Shown piece after piece: positions 36,251-49,675 of a stretch of 64,000 bases of DNA. Both the position numbers and the translations under genes were made by a program. The DNA comes from Guyanagaster necrorhizus (taxonomy: Eukaryota; Basidiomycota; Agaricomycetes; Agaricales; Physalacriaceae): the NCBI RefSeq assembly GCF_019112545.1, contig NW_025064882.1, positions 2,410,971 to 2,474,970 on the forward strand, written 5' to 3'. Under the pieces are notes generated by a model. It saw only the letters and a program-made list of their open reading frames with translations. It had not been told where the DNA came from and ran no database searches. Positions within the stretch are counted from its first letter, which is position 1, and each line of letters opens with the position of its first letter.

Positions 36251-39200
36251 TTCAGCCCTTTCTAGTGGATACACCTTGCAGTCCAGATTAGTGTTTGCTT
36301 TCAGTATCAGTTTAATGGTATGATCTCATGATTTCCTTAGTGATAGTTTATTGAAGTTTTTCTTGCTGAATATATCAATGAAATATCTGTGCTGTCTGAG
36401 AATCATCTCTTCAAAGGACTTCTTAGGCTTTTCTGCATATGCTTTGGCAGCTAACTCATTTGAAGTGGTGCCTGCTGTTTGGATCTCTATGGCTAGTTGA
36501 GGGTCTACCATTAAGAGTTAATCTCTCTTTTCTATTTTCTGCCACATGGTTTCTTCTGATTCATCTTAGTCTGGGTGGACTCCTTGTCCTCTGATACAGA
36601 TGCATTTATCAAAAATGACTTCTTCCTTCTAATCTATCTATGGGTTATGCTTCTGAAGCCAGTCATATTCTAGGAACACTTCTTAGTTGTAGAGATAGAT
36701 TACAGCAAAGTCTATTTGCTTGACATGCTCATTTCCAGTGGTCATTTATAGTTCACAGTACTCTGATATGGACTCTTTATTATTGAGGGTTCCATCTGTA
36801 TTATACACTAGAATGGGTCTAGAAATTTTTTAGATATTGAACTCATTCCATCAGACAAAGTCTTTATCTATGGAACTTCTCATACATCTACTGTCTAATA
36901 AGGCCTCAGTGCTCACCACTTGATGAATGCCCGGTGTCTCTAGTTGGATTCAGAGGATGGTTTCATCTCCATCCTTTCCTCTTCATATATACTTTTTCTC
37001 TTGTTGTACTTCTTCTAGTATCCACAGTACTTTATCTTCTCTTATACTTCAGAGTATATTGATCAGATTCTGATCAGCTTTAGCCTGCTATTTTGGGTGT
37101 ACCCATCCTTTCAGCACAGCTAAAGCTACTAGATTTAGAGATTCTTTTACAGCCTGTAGTATCCAGACAGCTGTGCCTGGCTTCCTTCATCCTGTTACTG
37201 TCTTTAGTTTAGAGTGTTCTTTCCTTGGATATTTCACTATCTGCTCAGGCTGGGACTTTTTCATAGGGGCTTCACACTGAATGGCTGGTTTTATTCTTAG
37301 TTTTGGTAGCAATATATGTGGTTTAAATTCCACTTTTTTCTGTGCTTTTTTTTTCAGTTCTTGGCAGAATAATAAAATGCACTTTATGGAGCATCACTCA
37401 CTTGGTTCAGCTCTCAAGAGCATTTGAGTCTTTTTGCATACTTTTTTTCTTTTTAAGCAATAAATATTTATTACCAGTTTCTACAGAGAATATCTTAATA
37501 CTGGTAGGTATAATATCTGGTTTAGAATATGCTATTTAGTATTGTCTGCTTTAGTCAAAAAAATGTTGAAAACCCATCTGCATACATGTTAAGAGGTTAC
37601 TTGCCAAAATCCTCCTGGGATTTGGTTCTTTTCTCCTTTTGCTTCTCCTCCTCAATAGTCTGGTCTAGTTTCTTCTGGGCTTTTTGTCTAGCCATTTCTT
37701 TTTGATATATCTGACTTAGCTGCTTCTATTCTTCATCTGAGAATTTTATTTCCCAAATGTTGTGTGAGGCAGGAGGCTGACTGCTTAATGCAGCATTTGG
37801 GGTGGATCTTTGAGGCCAAGGCTTGTGGGGTTTCAGGCAGGCACAAGATAAGTGCTCTTTCTCTCCACAATTGAAGCACTTTTCTTCTCTTCAGAGTGCA
37901 TCAATATCTATCAGCTGCTTTTGACTGTTATATACAGTTTCAGTCTCAGTCCTCTTATCACTCATAGTCATTCTTTTCAGAGCTGACCTGTTAGCAACAG
38001 CCTTTTCTCCACTTGTAGTGGCTTTTGCTTTCTCATGACTAAGAGTGTTGACTTGATAATTGTAGTCCATCTGCAAAATCTTTTTTTTCCACTCATTATA
38101 AGTGGAGAGAAAATCATTGTTCCTGTGAGCAATAGTGTTGCAGAGATTGGGTCAGACTGCATTCTTGATCTGCTCCAATATGGCTTTATGATTGTGCATC
38201 TTTCTAGCCTGATATGCTAACTCTTTGAATTCTTAAAAGAATTTTTTGGCATCAATGAAGTTGGCCTGTTGTAAGGTCTACCACTTGGCTGCACAAACTT
38301 TTTGTTCTGCATCTAGCTTGAATTGTCATTGTACAGCTTTTTTAAATTGTGGGTAGGAGGGATACCTTCACTGTCCTATAGTTGAGTTATAAAAGTAGTG
38401 TTCTTATAGACTCTATCATTCTTGTGTGGCACCTTCAAATTAGGTTGTACAGAATATTACTTGATAAAGGCTGAACCTGGTGGAGCTTATGAAGAAGTAG
38501 ATGCTATATATCTCAAAATAGACTTCACATTGTTGGAAAAAGTGTTTCAAGTCCAGGCTTTCTCCTTTGAATGGTACTGGCTCATAGGCTATAGTCAGCT
38601 TTAAATTTTCTCAGAGCTCTATAGTTTCAGACTCCCATGAGGGTAGAGTATCAGATAGTGGTAGCAGTAGCATTAGTGGTAGGGCTGGCTTTTTGGGCCT
38701 AGGAAAGGACCATAGCCTCTGGTCATACTGAGGATGATCCAATGAATTTTCAGAGGGTGGAGAAAATAGTACTGCCAGCTCTTCTCTTTCTTTTTCTTCA
38801 TCAGAGGGTGCTAATAGAGCTGGAGGTCTGGCATCTTCAGATTCTGCTTCAGTGAATAGATAGATGAGTGTAGCTGAGATTTGCTGAAAAGTCTGTCAGA
38901 AAGGGTTTTGGCTTCCCCAACTGCTTAGACTGCTTTCTGCTGATAATAGTCATTCAGGCACATAGTAAGGGGAAGAAAATAGAGGCTTCCAGTGCTTCTT
39001 AGCATTCTATACTATTTCAGCTACACTAGTCTCTATCTATGCTCTGTCCACTAGATTTCTGATGTGTTCTGGCAGTGCAAGATATTGGAGTCCTTTGCTG
39101 ATGCCTAATCAGCAGATATCTGCTATCTGCCACTCTCTGAGCTGCTAGTAGTGTCCAGACAGATTCTTCTGTCACATGGATTTACCAGTTAAGAATATAT

Positions 39201-39757
39201 TCATATTCTCTACCTGGCTCATATGGATTCACTATTTCTGATTCAGCAGACTGGAGCTTGCTCTCTCTAAGACTGTATGCATTGACTCTGAGAACAATCT
39301 GACTAATATCCTGCTCTTAGATCAAGAGGCTTCAGAGTGTATGTCCTCAGTAGTAGTCAGCAATAGGAGTGGCTATATCTCTGATTGGAGTTTGGCTTAT
39401 ATAGTTGTCATCCTCTTGTATTGACTCTCCCTTGTCAGAGATAGCTAGTCAGATAATAAGAGGGGAGAATTCAGATTCTCCTCTTCTACTTCATACACTT
39501 CTATATTCTGAAGATCAGATAATATAATTTGTGCTGCTGATATTTATGAGTTCAGAGGCTAATAGCCAGATGATGATACTCTCCTGACTTAAAAGTGTGT
39601 GAGATGCTGGTTAGAGGGCTTGATAAAGGAAATTCACTCTTTGTTGATTCTGCCACTCCTCTAGTTCTCTCCTTTTTTGTTCCCTTGGTAACTATATGAT
39701 ATGATATCTGATAATTCCTATTACTGTAATAAATAGACAAATGCCTGTAAGAGATGG

Positions 39758-40227
39758 TGTTACAATTTTCTTATTTTTATTTCACCTCTCTCTCATATTA
39801 ACCCCTATTTATGCTTAGTCAGTGTATCTAGATCAGTGCTTAGAACCATGAGAGAGGCTTGGTCAGCACAACAAGCTGATCCATCATTGTCCTCTGATGT
39901 GATGACCAGCCCTCAATGATGCACAATGATCTTTTGTGGACAGTAGCAACACTTAAGGATAATAGATACAAAGACTTAAAAACACACAATAGATAGTATT
40001 ATATTTATCTCAACAATATACAGTATATAAGTAGATCTGCTCTTGCTGAATAAACTCCAGCTTTGAGCTAAAGTTTATTCACATTATTTTATCTCAAGCC
40101 TCTTGTTAAATGATCTTGATGCACACTGGTCAATAAAACACAACAAATAGACTTAAAAATAACTGTATGAATATGATACAGTGCTTATTTATCATGTGTT
40201 TTGATCACATGCAACTTAAGTCTAACA
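39758..40227 (+). repeat. 5' LTR of gypsy element C
   Basis: Begins TGTTACAATTTTC and ends CTTAAGTCTAACA. It shares with the other LTRs the stretch CCTATTTATGCTTAGTCAG, a TATA-like GTATATAAG near 40024, and AGCTTTGAGCTAAAGTTTAT. It is followed at once by the primer-site-like sequence ATTAGCTTGAAGC. Confidence 0.75.
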
Positions 40228-40654
40228 ATTAGCTTGAAGCTTTCTGCTTCTCTTTTCTTATGCATAATAAGTGTAAAGAAAACTGAATGCCATCTGCATA
40301 AACTACAAACTCTGATTTGACTGATGACTTTTTCAAACTCTTAGCTTTTATCATCAGAATACTACTCAGGCTTCTCACTATTATCCAATTTTATTGAGGA
40401 CACCAATTAGTCACAGCTTAGATTATCAGACACTATCAAGCTTTCCAACAGATACAACAGATCTTATAAAATGTCACTCCTGATCTCTTCTTCTACAACA
40501 TTCCTACCTCTGTCTGAGTCTCCTTTCAGCCTCAAGTTAGAGCCATATCAGAAGCTCAGCCTAGCAGCTCAGATACAAGGAATGATCTGAAAGAAATGAG
40601 ACATATCTATCTCTCTAGAAGAACAGATAGCTGAAACTGTGACAATCAGCACAC
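40228..40654 (+). mobile_element. Element C, 5' leader up to the insertion of D
   Basis: ATTAGCTTGAAGCTTTCTGC and the following 400 bases align by eye with the leader of element E (from 55236), including ACACTATCAAGC/GCACTATCAGGC and ATCTTATAAAATGTCACTCC/ATACTATAAAACGTAATCCC. The reading stops at the target duplication CACAC (40650-40654). Confidence 0.7.
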
Positions 40655-41110
40655 TGTTAGGCTCAAGTGTCATATGAGCAAAACCACGTGATAAACAGCT
40701 GTCCCTTCACACTTTGAGAGATCAGCTGAGTTCATGGAGTTGGTCTTCCTTCTGTGTGACTCAAGGTCTGTCATAGACTCAAGGTAGAATGGTGGTTATA
40801 AACTTTAGCTCAAAGCTGAGTTTTAGCCAGCAAGAGCAAGCTCCTTAAATACTATACATGTTATGCTATTACTGCTATGGTGACTATTGTGGATCTCTCT
40901 GCTCTTTTATCCATTTGTTTTTGGTCATTGTTACTGTACATAAAAGGGTTTTTGTGCATTGCTGGTTGTTGTTGATGATTTGAAGACAAATAGCATTCAG
41001 CCTTGTTGTGCTGACTAAGCCTTATCCCATAATCTCCAAGCACTAGGTTAGATACCTTGACTAAGCATAAATAGGGGTTTGAAAGAGAAAATATAGATGA
41101 AATTGTAATA
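40655..41110 (-). repeat. 3' LTR of element D
   Basis: On plus it runs TGTTAGGCTCAAG to AAATTGTAATA. It is preceded inside the element by a purine tract (TTACCACCTCCTTAAG on plus). Same length as the right LTR; visible differences are transitions. Confidence 0.85.
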
Positions 41111-42650
41111 TTACCACCTCCTTAAGATCATCATCCCAATAGCTTAATTTAGGGATAGTTTATAGTCATGTATTGCAGTGTCAGCTGCCATGTGTTTCTT
41201 GTTGACCCATTGGTTTGACTTGGGTCTGTAACCTTTCCAGCTAACCAAATAGTCAACAGTTGTTGTCATGCCACTCTTTTTTGCCTTGATTTTTCAGAGT
41301 TTATAGTTTAAGATCTGCTCAATTTTGTAGTGTTCTTCATCATTGATTAAGTCTGGGGGAGGAGATAGTGGACGTTCTTGGTTGAGAAAGACAGGCATGA
41401 TATATGATGATAGAAGGGCTTTGTTGAATACATCGTGTATTTTCCATGTTACTGATAGCCATAATTTGTAGGCACTTTGTCTGACTTTGGTGAGAATTGA
41501 GAAAGGTCCTGTTTGCTTGTCAGCGAGTTTTCTTTTGGGATGAGGTAAGTGTAGGTTGGTGGTGTCCAACCAGACCTTGTCATTGATGGAATATGTATGT
41601 GCTGCTCAGCAGTGTTTATCATATTGCAGTTTCATTGAAGCAGCAGCTTTTTCAAGTGCTGCTTTAGTCTTGGCATGGATTTTTGCCATGGTAGTTGCAA
41701 AATCTGAGGACGCTGGTGTAGATGTATGGTGGTGATTTGTCTGAGTGACCAGAGGGTGTCGGCCATGGTTTATGAAAAACGGAGTTTTCTTGATTGCTGA
41801 ATATATGCAATTATTATATTGGAATGCTGCAAGAGCCAGCCATTCGACTCAGTCATCTTGTCTGTAGTTGATAAATAGATGTAGATATTTTTCCACTTCT
41901 TGGTTGATGCACTCAGTTTGCCCATCAGTCTATGAGTGATATACTGTCAATAAACTTAGAGATGAATTGCAGGCCTCGATCAGAGATGATGACTTGGAGC
42001 ATGCTATATTTAGCATAGACTTCATCTCATAGTATCTTTGCCTATTCTTCGGAACTGAGTTCCATTGAGCATGTGATTGGGATAATGGTCTTTGAGAATC
42101 GATCTACAATGACTAGTATAGCATTATAGCTATTGCAGTTAAGCAACCTGGTGATTATATTTACCAAGATATGGGTCCAAGGGGATGATGGGACCTCATT
42201 GGGATATAGGAGGGCTGCATGTGGCTTAGTTGATGGTTTGCCTCATTGGCAGACTTCACAGCCTTTGACATACTCAGTAATGTCGCTCCTCATTTTGGGC
42301 CACTAATATTTTCACAGAACCAACTCCTTTGTTTTGGTGACTCCAGAGTGACTGGCTGTTGCATGGTCATGGTATGTGGTGATGATTTTCCCATGTAGGC
42401 TTCTATCTTGGGGAATATAGATTCGTCTGTCATAATAAATAAGTCCACCTTCTTGAACCAGCCCTCATTTATGATTTAGGGATGGCATGATGTGCTGGTC
42501 CCATTTATGACTGTCTCACATCATGCTTTTGATGCACTCATGTGTTTTCTCTTTAGTCAGCATTGTCATAGCCTGAAAATGTTCAGGAGAGAGAAGAACA
42601 ACCTCCTCGTTGTCTCTTTCTCCTTGATCATGATCCATGTGTCAGCTTAG
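41110..42650 (-). pseudogene. Integrase and chromodomain of element D
   Basis: The C-terminal chromodomain-like end (HYKIEQILNYKL .. YLVSWKGYRPK) is at 41150-41340. The frame 41294-41569 gives HPKRKLADKQTGPFSIL and WKIHDVFNKALLSSYI, the GPF-type linker before the chromodomain. The integrase core lies to the right (41.7-42.4 kb), with the zinc finger region near 42.25 kb. Stops occur throughout. Confidence 0.7.
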
Positions 42651-44560
42651 GAGATCGGCCTTTTTGTTGGCCATGCCCACCTTATGGTGAAGGGTGTATT
42701 AGTATTGGCTGAGTTCCGTAACCCAGCAGACTTGCCAGCAGTTCAGCTTCTGGAGCTGTCGGAAGTATCTGAGATTTTGATGATCAGTCCAGATCTCAAA
42801 GACTTCCATGGCACCAATCAAATAGTGTCGCTATTCTTCCAAAGATAGTATGATTGCTAACAGCTCCTTGTTGTAGATCTCATAATTCCTTTCTGTGGTG
42901 CTAAAGGTCTTGGAAAGGAATGTGACTAGTCACCACTTTCCAGTTTGTTTCTAGGAGAGTATCACTCCAATTGCCCCCTTGCTGGAGTCAGCCTCCATCC
43001 GGAATCTCCCTTCTTGGGTGGGGATCATGAGAATGACATCTTCAGCTAGTCATTGCTTTAGGTCATTGAATGCAGACTGCTGAGAAGGTCCCCAGGCCCA
43101 TGGGGCATTACCAGTCAATTGTGTCATGGAGCATACCACCTTGCTATAGTCCCATATGAACCATCAGTAGAAATTGGTGAAACCAAAAAAGGATTGCAAC
43201 TTCTTTTTTTTGTTCGGTTCTGGCCATTCGGTTACCCCAGCCACTTTGATGGGATCCATTCGAATGCTTTCTTCACTGATAATGACTCTGAGGTACTCTG
43301 TCTCAAGTACTTTGAATTTGCACTTCTCAGCTTTGAGGAATAATTGATATTTCCTCATGAGGGTGAGCACTTGTTGTACTAGTTTCCTATGCTTCTCCTT
43401 TGTTCATGACATGATTAGGATATCATCAAGATAAATAGTGACCTTTCTAATGGTGATGAGATCTTTGAATATATTGTTCATCATCCACTGGAACATGGCA
43501 GGGGAATTCATGAGTCCAAAGAACATAATAGTGGGCTTGAACAATCCTCAATTTGTTCTGAAAGCAGCCTTCCATTCGTTCTCTTCCTTGATCCAGACAT
43601 TATTATATCCCCATTGGATATCAAGCTTTGTATAGTATTTGGCACCTCAAAGTTTGTCCATTAGTTCTGAAATGAGGAGAAGGAGGTAATGGTTTTTGAT
43701 TGTCATCTCATTTAGTCTCCAGTAATCTTGGACTGGTCATAGTTTGCTGTCCTTCTTTTTGATGAAGAAGAATAGCAATGCCATTGGGGATTTGGAGGGT
43801 CAAATTCACCCACTAGATAAGTTTTCTTCCAGGAACTTATCAAGTTCTTGTTGTTCTTGATTGCTGAGCAGGTATGTTTTGCAGTCCAGATTGGCATTCG
43901 CATTTGAGATCAACTCGATTGCATGATCTCAGGGTTTTGAGGCTGGGAGTTCATCAAAGCTCTCCTTTTCGAAGAGGTCTCGATAATTCCATGCCCATTC
44001 TGGCACCATTTTCTCAAAAGCTTTCTCCCTTTTTCCCTCATTTGCCTTTGCCACCAGGTTATTGGCATGATGAATGGCTCGCACATGCATTTCTCTCTGT
44101 AGGTCAATGGTGAGGATCATTTCCCCATCCTCTATTTCCTCATTCCACTGGTCTTCCAGATCTTCATCAGGTAATTCAAAGGGAATCTTTCAACACTGGC
44201 ACCAGGTGAACATGACTCACCTGGTTTTCCAGTTTATCAGCAGGTTATGCCATATGAGCCAATTATGACCCAAGAAGATCTCCTTGGTTCTGAGATCTGT
44301 TATGGCCAAGTCAATTTGTTTGGAGTGATCTCTGATTATGAGTCACACTTTGATGAATTCAGTGATTGATCCAGTCTGGTTCTTGGTCCTATCTGCATTA
44401 TAAATGGGAATGAGGGCTGCGGTGGCCCACATTGGGAGTTTGTGCTTATTGACAAAAGCCCGATTTATAAAGCTCCCTGTACAGCCACTATTGATTAGGG
44501 TGGTTACAGAATGTAGCACCTGTGAGGTTAAGGTTTCGATTTGAGCTTTAGTGGTCAGGT
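42650..44560 (-). pseudogene. Protease, reverse transcriptase and RNase H of element D
   Basis: RT pieces are EFDPPNPQW near 43.8 kb, AFRTNCG near 43.55 kb, a YLDD box at about 43410-43440, and KAEKCKFKVLETEYL at 43164-43370. RNase H lies at 42.7-43.1 kb. The protease active site near 44.48 kb reads TLINSGCTGSFINRAF, with Asn where the catalytic Asp of DSG should be. Confidence 0.65.
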
Positions 44561-45100
44561 CCTGCCTGAGGGTCTTAGAATGGCAAATGAACTTTTGGGG
44601 CCCTCATAATTCATCAAGCCATTCGAGTGCTTGATGCCATTCTGCCTGCATTATCTCTCCTATTACTTTGTTGGTTGCTTCCTCGGTCTGGGTTTGATGT
44701 ACCCAGTTTTTTAGTATGGCTGTTGCCGCTTCCTCCATCTCTGCTTCTTTGATGGCCCTCCAGGTCCACTCAGTATCAAATGGTTTGAGCCAGTCTTTGG
44801 GGCTCACTGCCCTTGTTCAGCCTGTAGGCATTTGAGTTTTTTCTTGTGATTCATCAGTATGTGCAGTGATTGATCAGAGTATATTTGAATGCATACATAT
44901 TGGTGACATATTTGTAGCTACAAAAATACCATGAGTCTGACTAGCAGCTGCATGTGGCACACCTTTGGTTTCAAGGGCTGGTTTAGCGGAATCACTCATT
45001 GATCGGCTAGTTCTTTTACTTCCTTGACCTTGGTTTCTGTGCCAAGCTCTTCTTCTTCCTTCTGTAGCTTGGTGATCTGGGCTCATATGTCTTCTTGGGT

Positions 45101-47038
45101 TCATTTCTTCTTTGGGCAGTCTTTGGCCATGTGACCCTTCTGCCTACAGTTGAAGCATTTTCTCTCCTTTTTCATCCAGTCTATGTCTATCGGCTTTCCT
45201 GCTCCAGTGTATATGATGCCAGTCTCTGTTTTCTGGCTCCCATAGGATGAGACCAAGAACATCCCCTGTGATTTCCCAGCAGTTTGCCCTGTTTTATTTG
45301 GAGTTGGCAGGGTCGGCTTCTTGTAGTCTTGCAGCATCGACGATTCTGCTTTCTGCCTTTGTCATTCTTTATACATCTCGATGATTCGCCCTTTTCATTC
45401 ATCATACCTGATAGGCATCAATAGTTTGACACTCATAGCAGAAATCATTGTGAGGTACAAAGAAGGGACTCCTCTCTTGAGGGCTTCGACCATTCGCCCA
45501 TCATTAGCAATGTCTTCTTGTATTCCTGCTAATTTGGTGAGCCTTTCCAGCTTGTCAAAATAATCTGTTGCTGCTTTGTCCCTCATCTTGTACTTCTTGA
45601 TCTTCTGTTTGTATACCTTCTGTACTGCTAGATCAATGAATTTGTTGTTGAGCATTTGTTTAAGCACTGGCCAGGAAGGGTATCAGTAGTGGCCTCGTGT
45701 GGAGGATCAGAAGTTTGGAGCGATGAGGATCCACCAAGTTTTGGCTTTATTCTCCAGATAGGAGGCAGCAAAGATGACCTTGTTCATATTAGACTCTAGG
45801 TATCCAATATACATCTTGAAGTATTGTTTGCAGTCTATGAGGAATCTGTCGATATCATCAGAGGCCCCTTTAAAAGGGTGGAGTTTTCAGAGTAGATCGG
45901 GATGGCATTGGAGGATGTGAGCATTTTCTGGCAATGGCCTCATGGGATTGGACCATCTATCGAATGGTGGCTGTTGCTATTTGGCAGGTGGATCAGGGAA
46001 GGAATGGAGAGAGTGGTCATTGGCTACTGGGCTCTCTTTTGGTTCTTCTATCTGAATGATGATTCCATCCCGGATCATGAATCCAAGTCAGATGGCCTCG
46101 AAATCATCTTGTATGGATTCTTTTTCTGCTCCACTGGTCCCAGCCTGGTCAGAGGGTGGTTGTCCCCCTAGAAGTTGACTTTCTCAGTCCATCCAAGAGT
46201 TTGGGTGCCTCGTGGTTGATTGTACTCAGATTTCAGCAAGCCAAGTTGCCATAGTTTATACTGAATAATCAGAGTCTGTAAAAGCACTTTAGGCAGATGG
46301 GGCTCGATATATGGCTTGTTTTGGTGTGACAAAAGGGGTTCTCAGCATTGGTTGTATGATATGCAATGCTGGGTAAGCTGGAGGGTGGCTGACCAGGTAT
46401 TCAGGGTGCTGTTGATTGTACTGTTAGGCAGCATAGTCTGTTGCTGCCTATTTCAGAATTTCTGTTCATTTATTAGTGTCTGAATGCATGTATAGTTGCC
46501 CTATTTGTGATGCTACCTAGATAGCATTGTGCCATAAAAATCTTACTCCTTACAGGTAATACTTCTGGTACTCCCTCATCCTTTCTTCTTGTGCCAGCTT
46601 CTTTACTTCTTCTTTATCCGTCTCTTCCTGTTTGTCGTATGGTGGTCCTCTGAGGGGTTCACTGCTCTCTGTTTCTTCTTCCTTGTCCTTCTCATCTTCC
46701 TTGAGGAGGGAACTGATAGGCCAGGCATAAATATTCTCTGCGACCCCTTGCAGAATTGTCACCTTGCTCTCCTGGCTGGATACTCGGTCCAGCAGTTGTG
46801 GTGACTTCATAGTTGGCAGCAGGTCAGCTCTCAATGGATGAGTCATATCGATTTCCCCCTGTTGCTCTTGCCACCTCCACTCGCTCACAATAGAGATGGA
46901 CATTGTGTCTGTAGTCATCGTTGATAAGCTGCCTGACCACTCTACTTCTGAGAAAATCTCAGAGGGCACAGGCAGGGATGTGAGCATTTTTAGAGACCCA
47001 TAATCTATAGTGTCTAAGGATAGACTCATCACTTCCAA
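45101..47038 (-). pseudogene. Gag of element D with CCHC zinc knuckle
   Basis: Capsid part at 45395-45667 (KFIDLAVQKVYKQKIKKYK, DYFDKLERLTKLAGI). The knuckle at 45101-45170 reads CFNCRQKGHMAKDC, a full CX2CX4HX4C. The acidic N-terminal part is at 46550-47038. The frame is open over long pieces but broken between them. Confidence 0.65.
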
Positions 47039-48149
47039 AGGTAGTGTCGGTGCTGGGGGTTCGGAAAGAGAGAGGATACTCAGAGGTCAGAGCCCTTGGG
47101 TATCGTCAAGTTCTGATACTATCTGCCTAGTGTTCTGAGAACCTGCTGCTTGAGGTATTGGGCTCGCAGAAGACGAGGGCTGGTGTGGAGGGGTCAGCTT
47201 GTGCAGAGACAAGAATGCTGATACCCTCAGGTCATAGTTCATACTAGTTGCTGATATCGGCTCTATCCAATCTGGCCCTCTTGACTACCCACTGCTCATC
47301 TCTGTGGAGCTCGTCATACTGGGCTGCCTCCTGTCTCTGCTGCTCACTATCCATGTCTGTTCTTTCTGACTCATGATATACTGGCTGCAGCTCATTCCAC
47401 TGTCTTTGCTCCTCTTGTTGAATAGCATTGTTGTAGTCAAACAGGATGGAGAAGTCCCAGGTTGAGAAGTATTAGTGGATGGTTTCTTCTCATACCTGTC
47501 ATCATTGCTCTTCTTCTGTGAGAATCCACCCCATCCTGGAGCTAGTCCTGGTGGGAGGATGGGGGCTGTGAGGCTGGCTTCGAGGAGTTCTAAGATGGGA
47601 TCGTCGAGCTATCTGAGGGGCATTGAGAGAGTCTCTGGCATGGTCAGCAATCCCATGGGTACAGGAGGCAGAATCAGGGGAGGGGGACTGCTGGAAGAAG
47701 TCCTCTAGGAGATCTTCATTCTCATGGTTGGGGGGTGGGCCTTATATGAGTATACTGTTTCTTTCTGAGATGCCAGAGTCTATTTTCAGTTCAGGGGAAA
47801 CATTATCCTCCTGTTTCTTCTTGACCATCCCTTGGATGCGTGCTGCTAGGCCCAGCTTCTGAGGGCTGATAGGTTATTCTTCAGGATTCAGGGATGTCAT
47901 AGAGAGGAAGGTCGGAGGTTACATTTTGTAGGATTTCTTGAATGTGTAAAAATTCATTATAGTGCCTGAGGGCCTAAGCAGTAATAGAGTGATGTCCTTG
48001 GTACAGCTGAATGATCACTAAAAGCTCTATCAATGTTCCGATAATGGAGGATAGGAGTTCGAAGAACTCGTGGTTGAAATTCGGGTCGGTAGAGGTTGTG
48101 GGGGGCATTTGGTTTCTCAGCACAATTGGGCTTGAGAAAGAGAAGTAGG

Positions 48150-48164
48150 AAGCTTCAAGCTAAT
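48150..48164 (-). other. Primer-binding-site candidate of element D
   Basis: On minus it reads ATTAGCTTGAAGCTT, directly after the 5' LTR. The same site follows the 5' LTRs of C and E. Confidence 0.6.
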
Positions 48165-48620
48165 TGTTAGGCCCAAGCATCACATGAGCAAAACCACATG
48201 ATAAACAGCTGTCCCTTTGCACTTCAAAGGATCAGCTGAGTTCACAGAGTTGGTCTTCCTTCTATGTGACTCAAGGTCTGTCATAGACTCAAGGTAGAAT
48301 GGTGGTTATAAACTTTAGCTCAAAGCTGGGTTTTAGCCAGCAAGAGCAAGCTCCTTAAATACTATACATGTTGTGCTATTATTGCTATGGTGACTATTGT
48401 GGATCCCTCTGCTCTTTTGTCCATTTGTCCTTGGTCATCGTTACTGTACATAAAAGGATTTTTGTGCATTGCTAGTTGTCATTGATGATTTGGAGACAAA
48501 TGGCATTCAGCCTTGTTGTGCTGACTAAGCCTTGTCCCATGATCTCCAAGCATTAGGTTAGACACCTTGACTAAGCATAAATAGGGGTTTGAAAGAGAAA
48601 ATATAAATGAAATTGTAACA
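48165..48620 (-). repeat. 5' LTR of element D
   Basis: On plus it runs TGTTAGGCCCAAGC to AAATTGTAACA. Contains, on minus, a TATTTAAG box and AGCTTTGAGCTAAAGTTTATAACC downstream of it. Confidence 0.85.
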
Positions 48621-49675
48621 CACACAGAGTTCAGAAACCCATGGGTCCTGCCACACCTCTCTCCAGTCTTAAACTATAAAGATGAAGATCTCTCTGATAA
48701 CTTCTTTAACAATGAGCTATCACTTGATCTTTCTACTGCCCTGAGAGAATCTGGCATTGGAGACCATGCTTAGGGCTCTCTTGATATCTCTAGGGTGAGT
48801 TTAAGACCTCAAAGTGTATTGACAAACTTAGGATATGACTCTCTCTATATCACACCAGCTAAAAGCTTAGCCTCATTGATCTATATCAACTATAGTAGTT
48901 ATGGGATCACTGATCTCTGGAGCAATGGCAAAAACCCTCTGGAGAGATGGAATGAAAGGATCACCATATGACTCAATGAAAGTGGAAGGCTTCAGACCTA
49001 GCTTGAGCCTGGAGAGAGGCTACAGCAGTATATCACTCTCACAGCAGAAGATTTTATACTCTCAGAAGTACAAGCAGAGTGGAACAGAGAGGATAAAAAA
49101 GAACAAGCTCAGGCCACTGCCAAGTATGCAAGAGCTTAGACCTAGAATAAACATAAAAGGGTCCAATATGACTGGCAGTTCTGATATCACCAGCATAATT
49201 TAGAAGCTGCCACTTGAAGGTTGAATTCTTCTATCTAGTACAGGCTCTGAACTGAAACTAGCTCATCTGACTCTCCCTTTAGAGAGTCCAGTACCACTGG
49301 AGAAACAGACCCTTAGGCAGGGTCAGCAAAAGCAATTACCTCTAGTGAGGCCATCTAATGCATCATATATGCACTCCATCCTGGAACTTTCTCTATTACT
49401 GATATAGACATTATTCTCTTCTATACCAAATTCATACTCAATGCCTACAGGCTTCAAGTCTCCAGAAACACTCATGTCTTTGACTACAGCCTTCAGAGAT
49501 TCTTGAGAGAAAGAGTTGCAGCACTTTTTCTCAATCCTTGGTATTACAGAAACTTCTGCATCTATTGCTAAGAACTGGAGGAACAAAGAACATATGGAGG
49601 AAACTGATATGATATTGAGATTAGCACTGGTTGATCTGTTGATCAGTGATATGCAGAGTACATGTTCAGCCCTAT
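48621..49675 (+). mobile_element. Element C, gag region after the insertion of D
   Basis: CACACAGAGTTCAGAA aligns with CTCACAGGGTTTCAGAA of element E. Later GGCATTGGAGACCATGCTTAGG and GCCTACAGGCTTCAAGT align with GGGATTGGAAACTATGCTCAGG and GCCTACAGGCTCCAAGT in E. No intact frame. The homology ends near 49675. Confidence 0.65.

Larger units (their letters stand above)
32659..39757 (-). mobile_element. Ty3/gypsy chromodomain retrotransposon A, left part (interrupted by C)
   Basis: Minus-strand element, read right to left. Gag with a CCHC knuckle near 37850-37900 (CFNCGEKEHLSC). Protease region near 36.9 kb (LLDSRCMRSSIDK). RT with YLDDIMIFSK at 35815-35850. RNase H near 35.0-35.5 kb. Integrase with a CETC finger near 34.66 kb. 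Chromodomain at 33528-33770. All frames are broken. The right end is cut at 39757 where the LTR of element C begins; its own 5' LTR should lie beyond the window. Confidence 0.7.
40655..48620 (-). mobile_element. Complete gypsy chromodomain element D inserted in C
   Basis: 7966 bp, minus strand, flanked by the 5-base target duplication CACAC (40650-40654 and 48621-48625). LTRs of equal length, 456 bp each. Read right to left: 5' LTR, primer site, gag with CCHC knuckle, protease, RT, RNase H, integrase with chromodomain, purine tract and 3' LTR. Sequence of the target on both sides continues in element C, as judged against element E. Confidence 0.85.
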
